Positions 9,233 to 17,456 of a stretch of DNA of 30,156 nt are shown piece by piece. Both the position numbers and the translations under genes were made by a program. The notes under the pieces are model-generated. The model did not search any database. It saw only the letters and a program-made list of their open reading frames with translations, and had not been told where the DNA came from. The stretch spans positions 1 through 30,156 of the forward strand of contig JAXDLK010000023.1 in the NCBI GenBank assembly GCA_034666665.1, in the 5' to 3' direction. Position 1 is the stretch's first letter, and each line of letters begins with the position of its first letter. The stretch comes from JAXDLK01 sp034666665. GTDB lineage: Bacteria > Desulfobacterota > Binatia > JACPRU01.

Positions 9233-10326
9233 CGATGCGGAAGGACCTTTTCCAGGGCGGCGACGAAGCGCTGGTTCTCGGCAGCGGTGCCGATGGTGAC
9301 GCGAATCGCGTCGGCGAACCCGTAGATCCCCATCGGCCGCACGATCACCCCTTCGCGGAGGAGCCGCTCGGTGACGGCGGCGCCGTCGCCGACGCGCACG
9401 AGCAGGAAGTTCGCCTGGGTCGGGCAGAAGTCGAGACCGAGGCGCCCGAACTCCGTCTGCAAGAGCTGCTTTCCTTCCGCGTTCGCGCGCCGGCTTCGCT
9501 CGAGGTGCTCGTCGTCGTCGAGCGCGGCCAGGGCGGCGGCCTGTGCGAGCGAGTTCACGTTGAACGGCTGCCGTACGCGCTCGAGCTGTGAGATCACGGG
9601 CGCCGGCGCGACCCCGTAGCCGATCCTCAGGCCCGCGAGGCCGTAGATCTTCGAGAACGTGCGCAACGTCACGAGCAGGCGTTCGGGATGCTGATCCCGC
9701 AGCGTATCGGGGTACTCCGGGTCGTCGGCGTATTCGGCGTAGGCATCGTCCGCGACCACGACTACGTCGCGGCGGATCGCGCGCAGGAAGCGCTCGAACG
9801 CGGGACGCCGGTAGATCGTGCCCGTCGGGTTGTTCGGATTCCCCAGGAAGACGATGCGCGTCGACGGACGGACCGCTGCCAGGATGCCGTCGAGGTCGTG
9901 TGTCAGGTCGCGGAGCGGCACGGTCCGCGGGATCGCCGCCGCCGCCTGCACCACGGACGCGTAGACGACGAACGCCTGCGCAGACATCACCGCCTCCGTA
10001 CCCGGACGGAGGAAGGTACGGGCGACGAGCTCGAGGACCTCGTTCGAACCGTTGCCGAGGATCACCTGATCGGCGCCGATGCCGAGCTTCGCCGCCAGCT
10101 TGTTCTTGAGCGCGAAGCCGCTGCCGTCCGGGTACCGGTGAACGTCGTGCACCGCGGCGGCGAGCGCCGCGACCGCACGCGGCGACGGTCCGAGCGGGTT
10201 CTCGTTCGACGCGAGCTTGATCGAGTCGCGGATGCCGTATTCCCGCTCGACCTCCTCGATCGGCTTACCCGGCTGGTAGGGGGCGAGCGAAGCGAGCCAC
10301 GGCGGGATCAGGTGCTGAACGTTCAT
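9229..10326 (-). CDS. hisC: Histidinol-phosphate/aromatic aminotransferase (class I/II, PLP)
   Basis: A 365-residue PLP aminotransferase of the HisC type. It shows KLASNENPLGPSP near residue 37, the Asn of GNPNNPTG near 163-169, DDAYAEY at 193-199 and the Schiff-base lysine K226 in TFSKIYGLAGLRIGYG. C-terminal RVTIGTAAENQRF supplies the phosphate or carboxylate-binding Arg. HisC-like enzymes transaminate histidinol phosphate. Lying between pheA and tyrA here, it most likely also, or mainly, transaminates phenylpyruvate, 4-hydroxyphenylpyruvate or prephenate. No other his gene is in the window, so the aromatic role is inferred from context. The ATG at 10326 has GGAAGGA upstream and starts 17 bases after the pheA stop. 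Confidence 0.92.
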   Translation of the reverse strand: MNVQHLIPPWLASLAPYQPGKPIEEVEREYGIRDSIKLASNENPLGPSPRAVAALAAAVHDVHRYPDGSGFALKNKLAAKLGIGADQVILGNGSNEVLELVARTFLRPGTEAVMSAQAFVVYASVVQAAAAIPRTVPLRDLTHDLDGILAAVRPSTRIVFLGNPNNPTGTIYRRPAFERFLRAIRRDVVVVADDAYAEYADDPEYPDTLRDQHPERLLVTLRTFSKIYGLAGLRIGYGVAPAPVISQLERVRQPFNVNSLAQAAALAALDDDEHLERSRRANAEGKQLLQTEFGRLGLDFCPTQANFLLVRVGDGAAVTERLLREGVIVRPMGIYGFADAIRVTIGTAAENQRFVAALEKVLPHR

Positions 10327-10343
10327 GGGAAGTCCTTCCGCCG

Positions 10344-11447
10344 TCAGCGCCACGTCGGATAGCTGCCGAGGACCTTCAGCATCTGGCAGATCCGGTCGAG
10401 GCTCGCGAGCGCGCGCCCGACGCGGCGCTCCTTCCGGTGACCGAGGAAATCGAGGAAGAAGACGTACTCCCAGGGCTTCCCCTTGAGCGGCCGGGACTCG
10501 ATCCGCGTCAAGTTGATGTCATGCTCGGAGAACGGCCGGAGCATGCGGTGGAGGATCCCCACCTCGTCGCGTACCGAGAAGACGGCCGAGGTCTTGTCGT
10601 CGCCCGACGGCCGCGGCGAGTCCTCCGCGGCCACGACCACGAACCGCGTCGCGTTGAAGCTGTAGTCCTGGATGTTCTCGGCGAGGATCGCGAGATCGTA
10701 CGCCTCGGCGGCCATGCCGCTGGCGATCGCCGCGGCATCCGCGTTCGCTGCGGCCACCTCCGCCGCCCGTGCCGTGCTCGCGGTCTCGTCGAGAGTCGCT
10801 TGCGGATGGTGGGTCGCGAGCCAGCGCCGGCATTGCGCGAGCGCTTGCGGGTGCGACAGCACGCGGCGGACGTCCTCGGGACGGCCTGTCTTCGACAGCA
10901 GACAGTGATTCACCTCGAGGCAGATCTCGGCCGCGATCTTGAGATCCGACTCGAGTAGGCGATCGAGCGTGTGTGCCACCGATCCGTCCGTGGAGTTCTC
11001 GATCGGCGCGACGCCGAACTCGGCGCGCCCGCGTTCGACCTCGTCGAAGATCTGGCGGATCGACCCGACCGGCAGCAGCACGGCGTTCGCGCCGAACTGC
11101 TCGCGCGCGGCCAGGTGCGAGAACGTCGCCTCGGGCCCGAGGTACGCGACGCGCACCGGCCGCTCGAGCGATCGGCACGCGGAGATCACCTCGCGGAAGA
11201 CCGCGCGCACGACGTTTTCCGGAAGCGAATGACGCTTGCGAGTGAGGCGCTCGAGGATCTTCTTCTCCCGGCTCGGTACGTAGACCACCGCACCGTCCCG
11301 TGCCTTCGCGCGGCCGATCTCTCGCGCGAGCTCGGCCCTCTCCTCGAGAAGCCCGAGCAGGCGGTCGTCGACGGCGTCGATCTCCCCGCGCAACCGCTCG
11401 ATCGATCCCCGGGACGCCGCCTCCGGCGATGCGGAGCGGCGGCTCAC
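10344..11447 (-). CDS. pheA: Bifunctional chorismate mutase/prephenate dehydratase (P-protein)
   Basis: A 367-residue fusion of three modules. Residues about 15-100 are an AroQ-type helical chorismate mutase (IERLRGEIDAVDDRLLGLLEE and SREKKILERL). About 108-285 are prephenate dehydratase (VAYLGPEATFSHLAA, APIENSTDGSVAHTLDRL, and NATRFVV with the catalytic Thr). The end is an ACT domain with GILHRMLRPFSEHDINLTRIESRP, whose ESRP motif binds phenylalanine in feedback-inhibited enzymes. It converts chorismate to phenylpyruvate and is probably inhibited by Phe. GTG at 11447 overlaps the accA stop by four bases (GTGA), and the chorismate-mutase homology begins about 15 residues later. Confidence 0.95.
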   Translation of the reverse strand: MSRRSASPEAASRGSIERLRGEIDAVDDRLLGLLEERAELAREIGRAKARDGAVVYVPSREKKILERLTRKRHSLPENVVRAVFREVISACRSLERPVRVAYLGPEATFSHLAAREQFGANAVLLPVGSIRQIFDEVERGRAEFGVAPIENSTDGSVAHTLDRLLESDLKIAAEICLEVNHCLLSKTGRPEDVRRVLSHPQALAQCRRWLATHHPQATLDETASTARAAEVAAANADAAAIASGMAAEAYDLAILAENIQDYSFNATRFVVVAAEDSPRPSGDDKTSAVFSVRDEVGILHRMLRPFSEHDINLTRIESRPLKGKPWEYVFFLDFLGHRKERRVGRALASLDRICQMLKVLGSYPTWR

Positions 11448-12391
11448 TCGGCTTCGGCTCCCATGCGGCGGAGCTTCTCGTACCGACTCTGCAGCAGCTC
11501 CGGCACCGGAACGCCGCGAAGCTCGCGGAGGTGGCGCGCGATCGCGCCGCCGAGGAGCACCATCGCGTCGACCGGATGACGGTGGGCGCCTCCGGCGGGC
11601 TCGGGTACGATCTCGTCGATCACACGCAGGTCGAGGAGGTCCCGGGCGGTCAGCTTGAGCGCCTCCGCAGCGCGCGCCACCGAGACCGCGGTCTTCTCGC
11701 GGTAGAGGATCGAGGCACAGCCTTCGGGGGTGATCACGGAGTAACAGGCATTCTCCAGCATGAGGAGGCGGTCGCCGACGCCGAGCGCGAGCGCGCCGCC
11801 GCTGCCCCCCTCGCCGATGACGGCGACGACGATCGGCACCTCGAGCGCAGCCATCGCTCGCAGGTTCCGCGCGATCGCCTCCGCCTGCCCGCGCTCCTCG
11901 GCGTCCGGACCCGGGAACGCGCCCTGGGTGTCGATCAAGCAGACCACCGGTCGGCCGAAGCGCTCGGCCAAGCGGAAGAGACGGAGCGCCTTGCGGTACC
12001 CCTCGGGCTTCGGCATGCCGAAGTTCCGCCGGAGCTTCTCCTGAGTGGTCCTCCCGCGCTGGTGGCCGACGATCAGGACCGCTTGACCGTCCAGCCAGGC
12101 GCATCCTCCGACGATCGCGGGATCGTCCGAGAAGCTGCGATCGCCGTGGAGCTCGAGAAATCCCTGGAAGACGGTAGCGGCGACGTCGAGCGTCTGAGGA
12201 CGGTCGGGATGGCGGGAAAGCTGCACGCGCTGCCAGGCGGCGAGCTCCGTGTAGAGCTCCGACTCGAGCTCGCTGCGCCTGACCTCGAGCGCGCCGACCT
12301 CGCCATTGGCGGATTCGCGCCCGCGGAGCGCCTCGATACGTCGATCCACGTCCTCGAGGGGCCGCTCGAACTCCAGGTACGTCGAGAGCAT
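11444..12391 (-). CDS. accA: Acetyl-CoA carboxylase carboxyltransferase subunit alpha
   Basis: A 315-residue subunit that, with AccD, transfers carboxyl from carboxybiotin to acetyl-CoA to make malonyl-CoA. A helical N-terminus (LEFERPLEDVDRRIEALR) leads into FLELHGDRSFSDDPAIVGG. The crotonase-fold core has GRTTQEKLRRNFGMPKPEGYRKA, LIDTQGAFPGPDAEERGQ, VIGEGGSGGALALGVGD and SVITPEGCASILYR, all hallmarks of AccA. The length is typical. It is the first gene of the run into pheA, an uncommon place for accA, since aromatic amino acid genes follow with a four-base overlap. No clear ribosome site precedes ATG 12391. A candidate extended -10 element lies about 60 bases upstream. Confidence 0.95.
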   Translation of the reverse strand: MLSTYLEFERPLEDVDRRIEALRGRESANGEVGALEVRRSELESELYTELAAWQRVQLSRHPDRPQTLDVAATVFQGFLELHGDRSFSDDPAIVGGCAWLDGQAVLIVGHQRGRTTQEKLRRNFGMPKPEGYRKALRLFRLAERFGRPVVCLIDTQGAFPGPDAEERGQAEAIARNLRAMAALEVPIVVAVIGEGGSGGALALGVGDRLLMLENACYSVITPEGCASILYREKTAVSVARAAEALKLTARDLLDLRVIDEIVPEPAGGAHRHPVDAMVLLGGAIARHLRELRGVPVPELLQSRYEKLRRMGAEAE

Positions 12392-12453
12392 CGCGTGCGG
12401 CGCGGAAGCGGGGCCGATCCGTGCGCCCCGGAGATGCCCGCGTCGATCCCGAG

Positions 12454-12462
12454 GCTATAGCA
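12454..12462 (-). promoter_or_regulatory. Possible extended -10 promoter for accA operon
   Basis: The minus strand reads TGCTATAGC (12462-12454), an extended -10 element (TGn plus TATAnn). No convincing -35 is present, as expected for this class. Initiation near 12447 would give an accA leader of about 55 bases. It is the best promoter-like site in the 268-base gap after miaA. Confidence 0.4.
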
Positions 12463-12501
12463 ACCGAGGAAGCGGACGACCAGCCGCGGAGGCGTCCAAC
12501 C

Positions 12502-12540
12502 AGGAGTCTGCGCCGCGGATAGCTCGTGACGCAGACTCCT
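12502..12540. repeat. Perfect 11-bp inverted repeat upstream of accA
   Basis: AGGAGTCTGCG (12502-12512) and CGCAGACTCCT (12530-12540) are exact reverse complements with a 17-base spacer. No T-run follows on either strand, so it is not a standard intrinsic terminator. It lies about 120 bases beyond the miaA stop and about 40 bases upstream of the candidate accA -10 element. It could be an operator, a REP-like unit or a stabilising hairpin at the 3' end of the miaA message. Confidence 0.6.
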
Positions 12541-12560
12541 CCGCCAACCCCGCCTCGCCG

Positions 12561-12620
12561 AACGCGCCCGCAGAAGAGCTCGGGGGCCCAAGATGGCGCC
12601 GCTCCGAGCGGGCGAGGAGC
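12561..12620. repeat. Intergenic repeat, copy A (related to 16803-16861)
   Basis: Bases 12561-12595 match 16803-16837 in direct orientation (29 of 35 identical by eye, ungapped). Bases 12600-12619 match the reverse complement of 16838-16857 with one mismatch in 20. So both halves recur, but the second half is inverted relative to copy B. The copy lies just downstream of the miaA stop. The GC-rich motifs (AGAGCTCG, CGAGGAG) are also common in coding DNA here, so the family needs a genome-wide test. Confidence 0.4.
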
Positions 12621-12659
12621 TTCCTGGCGCCGCCAGCCCGGAGCGGGCTGCACAGCACC

Positions 12660-13583
12660 CTAGCCGCGCGCCAAGAACGCCTCGACCTCCCGGGCGACCC
12701 GATCGGAATCCACGGGATCGATCCAGATCGCCTCTCGCTCGCCGCGAAACCAGGCGAGCTGCCGGCGGGCGAAGCGCCAGGTCGAGCGGGTGAGCTCCGT
12801 GATTGCCTGGTCCCGATCCCACTCGCCGTCGAGGACCCTGCCCGCCTCGCGGTAGCCGATGCTGCGCAACACGCGGAGCTCCGGACCGTAGCCGCGGGCG
12901 CGAAGCGAGCGCACTTCGTCCAGGAGACCGCCCTCGAGCATGCCTCGCGACCGCGCGTCGATCTTGCGGGCGAGGACCTCGTCGCCGGGGTGAAGCACGA
13001 TCTCGAGAACGGTGCCGAGGCGCTCGCCGAACGAATGCCGCGACTGGTGGCGGGACAGGGGCTCGCCGGTGGTGATCGCCACTTCGAGCGCGCGGATCAG
13101 CCGAACGCGGTCGTGGGGGTGGAGTCTCGCCGCGATCGGCGGGTCCACACGGCGGCACCAGCGCGCAAGCATTCCCGGATGGTCTTCCTCGAGCTGCTCG
13201 AGAACGCGCCGGAGAGCCGCGACGGCGCCCGGGCCGCGGAAGAGTCCTCTGGAGAGGGCCCGCAGATAGAGCCCCGTACCGCCGACGACGATCGGCAGTC
13301 GCCCACGCGACCAGATCCCGCGTAGCGCCGTGCGGCCGTGGTCGCGATAGCACGCGGCGTCGAAGTGCTCGTCCGGATCGACGACGTCGAAGAGATGATG
13401 CGGCACGATCGACCGCTCGGCGAGCGTCGGCTTCGCGGTGCCGACGTCCATGTGGCGGTAGACCTGCCGCGAATCGGCGTTGACGATCTCGCCGCCGAAT
13501 CGCTCCGAGAGCCGGAGCGCGACCTCGGTCTTGCCAGCCGCCGTCGGCCCCGCGACGACGATCCAGCGGTCATCCGGGCTCAT
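12660..13583 (-). CDS. miaA: tRNA dimethylallyltransferase
   Basis: A 307-residue enzyme that adds a dimethylallyl group to A37 of tRNAs reading UNN codons. It shows the P-loop GPTAAGKTEVALRL (residues 12-25), NADSRQVYRHMDVGTAKPT, HHLFDVVDPDEHFDA, GGTGLYLRALSRGLF and C-terminal TRSTWRFARRQLAWFRGE, all MiaA signatures. The length is normal. The ATG at 13583 overlaps the mutL stop by four bases (ATGA). The mutL-miaA pair is widespread in proteobacteria and confirms both calls. It is the last gene of the pgi-mutL-miaA unit, and no T-tailed terminator follows it. Confidence 0.96.
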   Translation of the reverse strand: MSPDDRWIVVAGPTAAGKTEVALRLSERFGGEIVNADSRQVYRHMDVGTAKPTLAERSIVPHHLFDVVDPDEHFDAACYRDHGRTALRGIWSRGRLPIVVGGTGLYLRALSRGLFRGPGAVAALRRVLEQLEEDHPGMLARWCRRVDPPIAARLHPHDRVRLIRALEVAITTGEPLSRHQSRHSFGERLGTVLEIVLHPGDEVLARKIDARSRGMLEGGLLDEVRSLRARGYGPELRVLRSIGYREAGRVLDGEWDRDQAITELTRSTWRFARRQLAWFRGEREAIWIDPVDSDRVAREVEAFLARG

Positions 13584-15277
13584 CTGCGAAAGAGACGCTC
13601 GAGATCCGTACGCGAGAGACGCGCAGACACGGGGCGTCCGTGCGGGCAGCTCGCGTTCCGCGGGGCGCCGTCCATCTGCTCGAGAAGCGAGCGGATCTCG
13701 GCTTCGGAGAGCTGCTGTCCGACCCGCACCACGGAATGGCAGGCGATCGTCGCGAGGATCCGGTTCGCACGATCTTCGAGCGCCGCCGACGGCTCGTCTT
13801 CCGCGAGCTCCGCCGCGACCGCGCGCACGAGACCGGCGACGTCGCCGCCGCGAAAGAGCGCCGGGACCGAACGCACGACCACGGAATCTTCACCGAACGG
13901 CTCGACGTCGAGGCCGGAGCGCGCGAGGTCCTCCGCCGCAGCCGCGACGACCTCCGCCTCGCCCGGCGCAGTCTCGACGGTCACCGGCACGAGCAGGGCT
14001 TGCGATTCCAGCCTACCGGCGCGGCGCTCCGCGCAGAGCCGCTCGAACGCGACCCGCTCGTGCGCCGCATGCTGGTCGACGAGCACGATCTCGCCATCGC
14101 CCTCGCAAACCAGGTAGCCCTGGAAGAGCTGGCCGACGACCCTCAGCGAGCCGTACCGTCCGGCGGCGGGAAAGAGTGACGCCTCCGGAAGGTCCGCGGG
14201 GGCCGCGTCCACCAGGCGGAGCGTGGGCGCCGACGGTGAGGCGGACACGTCGGTCGTGACCGGCAGACCGTAACCCCGCTCGGCGTCCGCGACGCGATCC
14301 GGCGCCGCATCCGCGAGCGCGGCGCGCACGGCCCGCGCCAGGTTGTCGTATACCTCGCCGGACTTCCGGAAGCGGACCTCGAGCTTGCTCGGATGCACGT
14401 TGACGTCGATCTCGTCCGGCGACACCTCGAGGAACGCGACCGCCGCCGGGTAGCGGCCGTGCGGAATCCGGGTCGCGTAGGCGGCGAGGAGCGCGTGCGT
14501 GAGCATGCGGTCGCGGACGAAGCGTCGATTGACGAACACGATCAGATGCCGCGCGCTCGGCAGCGTGAACTGCGAGTGCGTGACGAAGCCGTCGACGCCG
14601 GAACCGGTGAGCGGCCGCATCGCCCCCTCGATTTCGCGGCCGAGGACGCGACGGATGCGCGCGCGCAGATCTCCCGGCGGAAGCGAGAGCGCCGTCCTAC
14701 CGTCCTGGAGGAGCGTGAACCCCACCTCCGGGTGCGAAAGCGCGACCCGACCGACGAGCTGCGCGATCTGCGCCGTCTCACCGGCCGCGGACTTCAGGAA
14801 CTTCCGCCGTGCGGGCGTATTGAAGAAGAGATCTCGCACCTCGATCCGGGTCCCGCTCGCGTGCGCCGCGTCCTCGAGCTCGAGGCGCTCTCCCGCGCGC
14901 AAGCGGATCCGTGTACCCGCCGCCGCGCCGCGCCGCCGGGTCCACGTCTCCACCTCGGCGACGGCGGCGATGCTCGGCAGCGCCTCGCCGCGAAAGCCGA
15001 GCGTCGAGATCGCGAGCAGGTCTTCGACGCTGCGGATCTTGCTGGTCGCATGCGGCCGAAAGGCGATCGGCAGCTCGTTCGCGGTCATGCCCTCGCCGTC
15101 GTCGGCGACGGCGATCCGTCGGCGGCCCCCTTCCTCGATCTCGACGGTGATCGCCCGCGCGCCGGCGTCGAGCGCGTTCTCCACCAGCTCCTTGACGACC
15201 GACACCGGTCGCTCGATCACCTCGCCGGCGGCGATCCGCCGGGCGACCGATTCCGGGAGCACCTCGATGCTCGGCAT
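13580..15277 (-). CDS. mutL: DNA mismatch repair protein MutL with nicking endonuclease site
   Basis: A 565-residue GHKL ATPase of mismatch repair. ATP-site motifs are ELVENALDAGA (residues 30-40), DDGEGM (59-64), ATSKI (77-81) and TLGFRGEALPSI (92-103). DVNVHPSKLEVRF (291-303) is the classical MutL block. The C-terminal dimerisation domain carries the metal-dependent endonuclease motif DQHA-x2-E-x4-E (D401, H403, E407, E412), together with ACHSVVRVG (512-520) and CPHGRP (544-549). It should therefore nick DNA itself, as in bacteria without MutH. The variable linker (about 320-375) is Ala/Pro-rich. The start lies 12 bases after the pgi stop. The next gene, miaA, overlaps it. Confidence 0.96.
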   Translation of the reverse strand: MPSIEVLPESVARRIAAGEVIERPVSVVKELVENALDAGARAITVEIEEGGRRRIAVADDGEGMTANELPIAFRPHATSKIRSVEDLLAISTLGFRGEALPSIAAVAEVETWTRRRGAAAGTRIRLRAGERLELEDAAHASGTRIEVRDLFFNTPARRKFLKSAAGETAQIAQLVGRVALSHPEVGFTLLQDGRTALSLPPGDLRARIRRVLGREIEGAMRPLTGSGVDGFVTHSQFTLPSARHLIVFVNRRFVRDRMLTHALLAAYATRIPHGRYPAAVAFLEVSPDEIDVNVHPSKLEVRFRKSGEVYDNLARAVRAALADAAPDRVADAERGYGLPVTTDVSASPSAPTLRLVDAAPADLPEASLFPAAGRYGSLRVVGQLFQGYLVCEGDGEIVLVDQHAAHERVAFERLCAERRAGRLESQALLVPVTVETAPGEAEVVAAAAEDLARSGLDVEPFGEDSVVVRSVPALFRGGDVAGLVRAVAAELAEDEPSAALEDRANRILATIACHSVVRVGQQLSEAEIRSLLEQMDGAPRNASCPHGRPVSARLSRTDLERLFRR

Positions 15278-15289
15278 CGGCGCGCGCGC

Positions 15290-16690
15290 TCAGATTACGA
15301 AGCGCGGATCCTTCTTCTGCAGCCAGACCTGCACGTCCGCCTTGCTCTCCTCGTATCCGCGCCGGCCGGCCATCGCATAGGCGAGCCGCTTGCTCTCCTC
15401 GACTCCGGGGATGGGAAACGGATCGACGTCGGCGAGCGCGGCCACGAAGACCGTCTGTAGCTCGAACAGATGGAGCAGCTGCCCGACGGTGAAGGCGTTC
15501 ACCGCCGGTACGTGCACGGTCGTCGTCATGCGGCCACGGCGGGCGAGCGAGATCTCCGTTCCCCGCTGCTCGAGGTTCAGCAGCTCTCCGAGCGAGTGGC
15601 CGCCGAGGTAGGCGACGCCTTCGAGGTCGGAATATCCCTGCGGCACCTCGAGACTCGGTCCCGGCTCCTCGACCCTGAGGAACGTGATGATCTTGTCGTT
15701 CGGACCCTCGGCGAAGAGCTGCAACTGCGCGTGCTGGTCGGAGACGCCGACCGCGCGCACGATCGTCTGCCCGTGGAAGACCTCGCGGCCGCTCCGGTCG
15801 TAGCGCTTGCCGAGGCTCTCCGCCCAGAGCTCCTTGAACCAGTCCGCCACGCCCGCGAGCGAGTCGGCGTACGGCCAGATGACCTGCACGGAGCGACCCT
15901 TCTCCGAGTGCGCGAGATGATGGACGGCGCCGTGCAGGTACGCCGGGTTCTCGAAGATCGACGCGGAACGGCACCGCTCGTCCATCGCCACCGCCCCGGC
16001 GAGAAGCTCGTACACGTCGATGCCGGCGACCGCCGCGGGAAAGAGGCCGGCCGAGCTGAGCACGGAAAAGTGTCCGCCGACTCCCGGCGGGATCGCGAGC
16101 GAGCGAAAGCCTTCGTCGTTGACGATCTGGCGAAGCTCCCCGCCTTCGGTGTCCGTGGTGATGATCACGTGCCGGTTGTAATCGACGGCGCCGAGCACCT
16201 TGAGGAGCCGATCGCGGACGATCAGGAAACGGCTGACGGTCTCCGCGGTCTGTCCCGACTTCGACACGACGTTGAACGCCGTCGTCCGCGGGTCGACCTC
16301 GTCGAGGATCGCGCCGAACGTCCACGGATCGATGTTGTCGTTGACGATCAACCGGAGCCCTCGCTCCGCGTTGCCGGGACGCACGCGGTGAAACGGCGGC
16401 CGGAGCGCACGGTAGAGGAGATCCGCACCCAGCGCCGACCCGCCGATCGCCAGCACCACCAGGGTGTCGAACTCGTTCTTCACCTCGTCGGCGAGCGCGA
16501 CGACCTCGCGGACGTGGCGCTTGTCGTACGGCAGCTCCGCGAACGGCAGCAGCTTCGCGCGGCGCTCCTCCTCGAGACGCGAATGAATCTCGGCGACGCG
16601 GGGCGCGAGCGCCTCGAGCTCCGCTGCCGTGATGCCGCCGGGGCCGACGAGGCTGTCGAGCGCACCGTTCACGTCGACGCGAACCGCCAT
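15290..16690 (-). CDS. pgi: Glucose-6-phosphate isomerase
   Basis: A 466-residue SIS-fold isomerase interconverting glucose 6-phosphate and fructose 6-phosphate. It shows VVLAIGGSALGADL, FNVVSKSGQTAET (phosphate binding), the catalytic Glu in LWAESLGK, and VSDQHAQLQLFAEGP with the catalytic His. The final signature reads DPFPIPGVEESK, where the usual form is PFDQPGVExxK. The Lys is kept, but Asp-Gln is replaced by Pro-Ile. ATG 16690 was chosen because MAVRVDVNGALDSLVGPGGI matches the usual family start. An in-frame ATG at 16726 would add MSDYRRRKWRDA, which includes AGA, a codon unlike the local usage. It is divergent from the heptose gene hldC. Confidence 0.92.
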   Translation of the reverse strand: MAVRVDVNGALDSLVGPGGITAAELEALAPRVAEIHSRLEEERRAKLLPFAELPYDKRHVREVVALADEVKNEFDTLVVLAIGGSALGADLLYRALRPPFHRVRPGNAERGLRLIVNDNIDPWTFGAILDEVDPRTTAFNVVSKSGQTAETVSRFLIVRDRLLKVLGAVDYNRHVIITTDTEGGELRQIVNDEGFRSLAIPPGVGGHFSVLSSAGLFPAAVAGIDVYELLAGAVAMDERCRSASIFENPAYLHGAVHHLAHSEKGRSVQVIWPYADSLAGVADWFKELWAESLGKRYDRSGREVFHGQTIVRAVGVSDQHAQLQLFAEGPNDKIITFLRVEEPGPSLEVPQGYSDLEGVAYLGGHSLGELLNLEQRGTEISLARRGRMTTTVHVPAVNAFTVGQLLHLFELQTVFVAALADVDPFPIPGVEESKRLAYAMAGRRGYEESKADVQVWLQKKDPRFVI

Positions 16691-16802
16691 CGCGTCGCGC
16701 CACTTTCTGCGCCGGTAATCGGACATGAACGGCGGGAGTCTATCGGGAGAGGCGAACGGAATGAAGGGAGCACCGGCGCCGCGCCCCCCCCCGACCGCCC
16801 CA

Positions 16803-16861
16803 AACGCGCTCGCGGAAGAGCTCGCGGGCGCAGAATGCTCCTCGCCAGCTCGGAGCGCGCC
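16803..16861. repeat. Intergenic repeat, copy B (related to 12561-12620)
   Basis: Copy B lies in the divergent pgi/hldC gap. Its first 35 bases resemble 12561-12595 directly. Its second part (16838-16857) matches 12600-12619 in the opposite orientation. Within copy B the two halves are also roughly complementary (CGCGCTC near 16805 against GAGCGCG near 16853), so it could fold as one imperfect hairpin. The 208-base gap contains no other feature I can support apart from a weak TACTCT at 16887 close to the hldC start. Confidence 0.4.
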
Positions 16862-16898
16862 CTGGCGAACGCGCCGGCGCTCGCGATACTCTCTCGCC

Positions 16899-17456
16899 GT
16901 GAGACGCGTGCTCTCGCGCGAGGAGCTGGCGAATGCGATCGCCGCCGACAGGCGGGCCGGCCGGCGGATCGTATTCACCAACGGCTGCTTCGATCTCCTC
17001 CATCCCGGACACGTCCGTTCGCTCCGCGACGCCCGAGCGCTCGGCGACGTGCTGGTGGTCGCCGTCAACGGCGACGCCTCGGTCGCGCGGCTCGACAAGG
17101 GCGCCGGGCGGCCGCTCGTCGGCGAGCGCGATCGGGCCGAGGTCCTCGCCGCCCTCGATGCCGTCGACTACGTGACGATCTTCGACGAGGACACGCCGCT
17201 CGAGGTGATCCGTGCGCTCGAGCCGGACGTGCTCGTCAAGGGCGGCGACTGGACACCGGACGCCGTGGTCGGCGCGGACGTCGTCCGCCGCCGCGGTGGG
17301 CGGGTCGAGCTCGTGCCGCGTCACCCGGAGTTCTCGACGACCGAGCTCGTCCGGCGCATCCGGGCGGGCGAGGCCGCGCCGGGGTTGGAAAGGCCAGGCG
17401 AAACCGTTAGAAAAGCCGGCTCGAGCTCCGAGGGCACGAATGGCGAGAACCTGTGA
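16899..17456 (+). CDS. hldC: D-glycero-beta-D-manno-heptose 1-phosphate adenylyltransferase (RfaE2/HldC)
   Basis: A 185-residue cytidylyltransferase-fold protein. TNGCFDLLHPGHV (residues 27-39) has the HxGH nucleotide-binding motif (H35, H38). NGDASVARLDKGAGRP, VDYVTIFDEDTPLEVI, PDVLVKGGDW and the terminal FSTTELVRRIRAG match the second domain of HldE. It transfers AMP to heptose 1-phosphate, making ADP-heptose for the LPS inner core. Here it is a separate gene, while the kinase half lies at 21433-22458. About 30 extra C-terminal residues follow the conserved end and overlap rpmB by 17 bases. GTG 16899 fits the family N-terminus (REELANAIAADR). The frame continues upstream, but that sequence is Pro/Arg/Ser-rich and overlaps copy B of the repeat. 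Confidence 0.92.
   Translation: MRRVLSREELANAIAADRRAGRRIVFTNGCFDLLHPGHVRSLRDARALGDVLVVAVNGDASVARLDKGAGRPLVGERDRAEVLAALDAVDYVTIFDEDTPLEVIRALEPDVLVKGGDWTPDAVVGADVVRRRGGRVELVPRHPEFSTTELVRRIRAGEAAPGLERPGETVRKAGSSSEGTNGENL

Noticed and set aside
16885..16892. GATACT/TACTCT as a -10 element giving a leaderless hldC message
   Set aside because: The placement before GTG 16899 is suggestive, but no -35 is seen and the match is poor. It is not listed as a feature.
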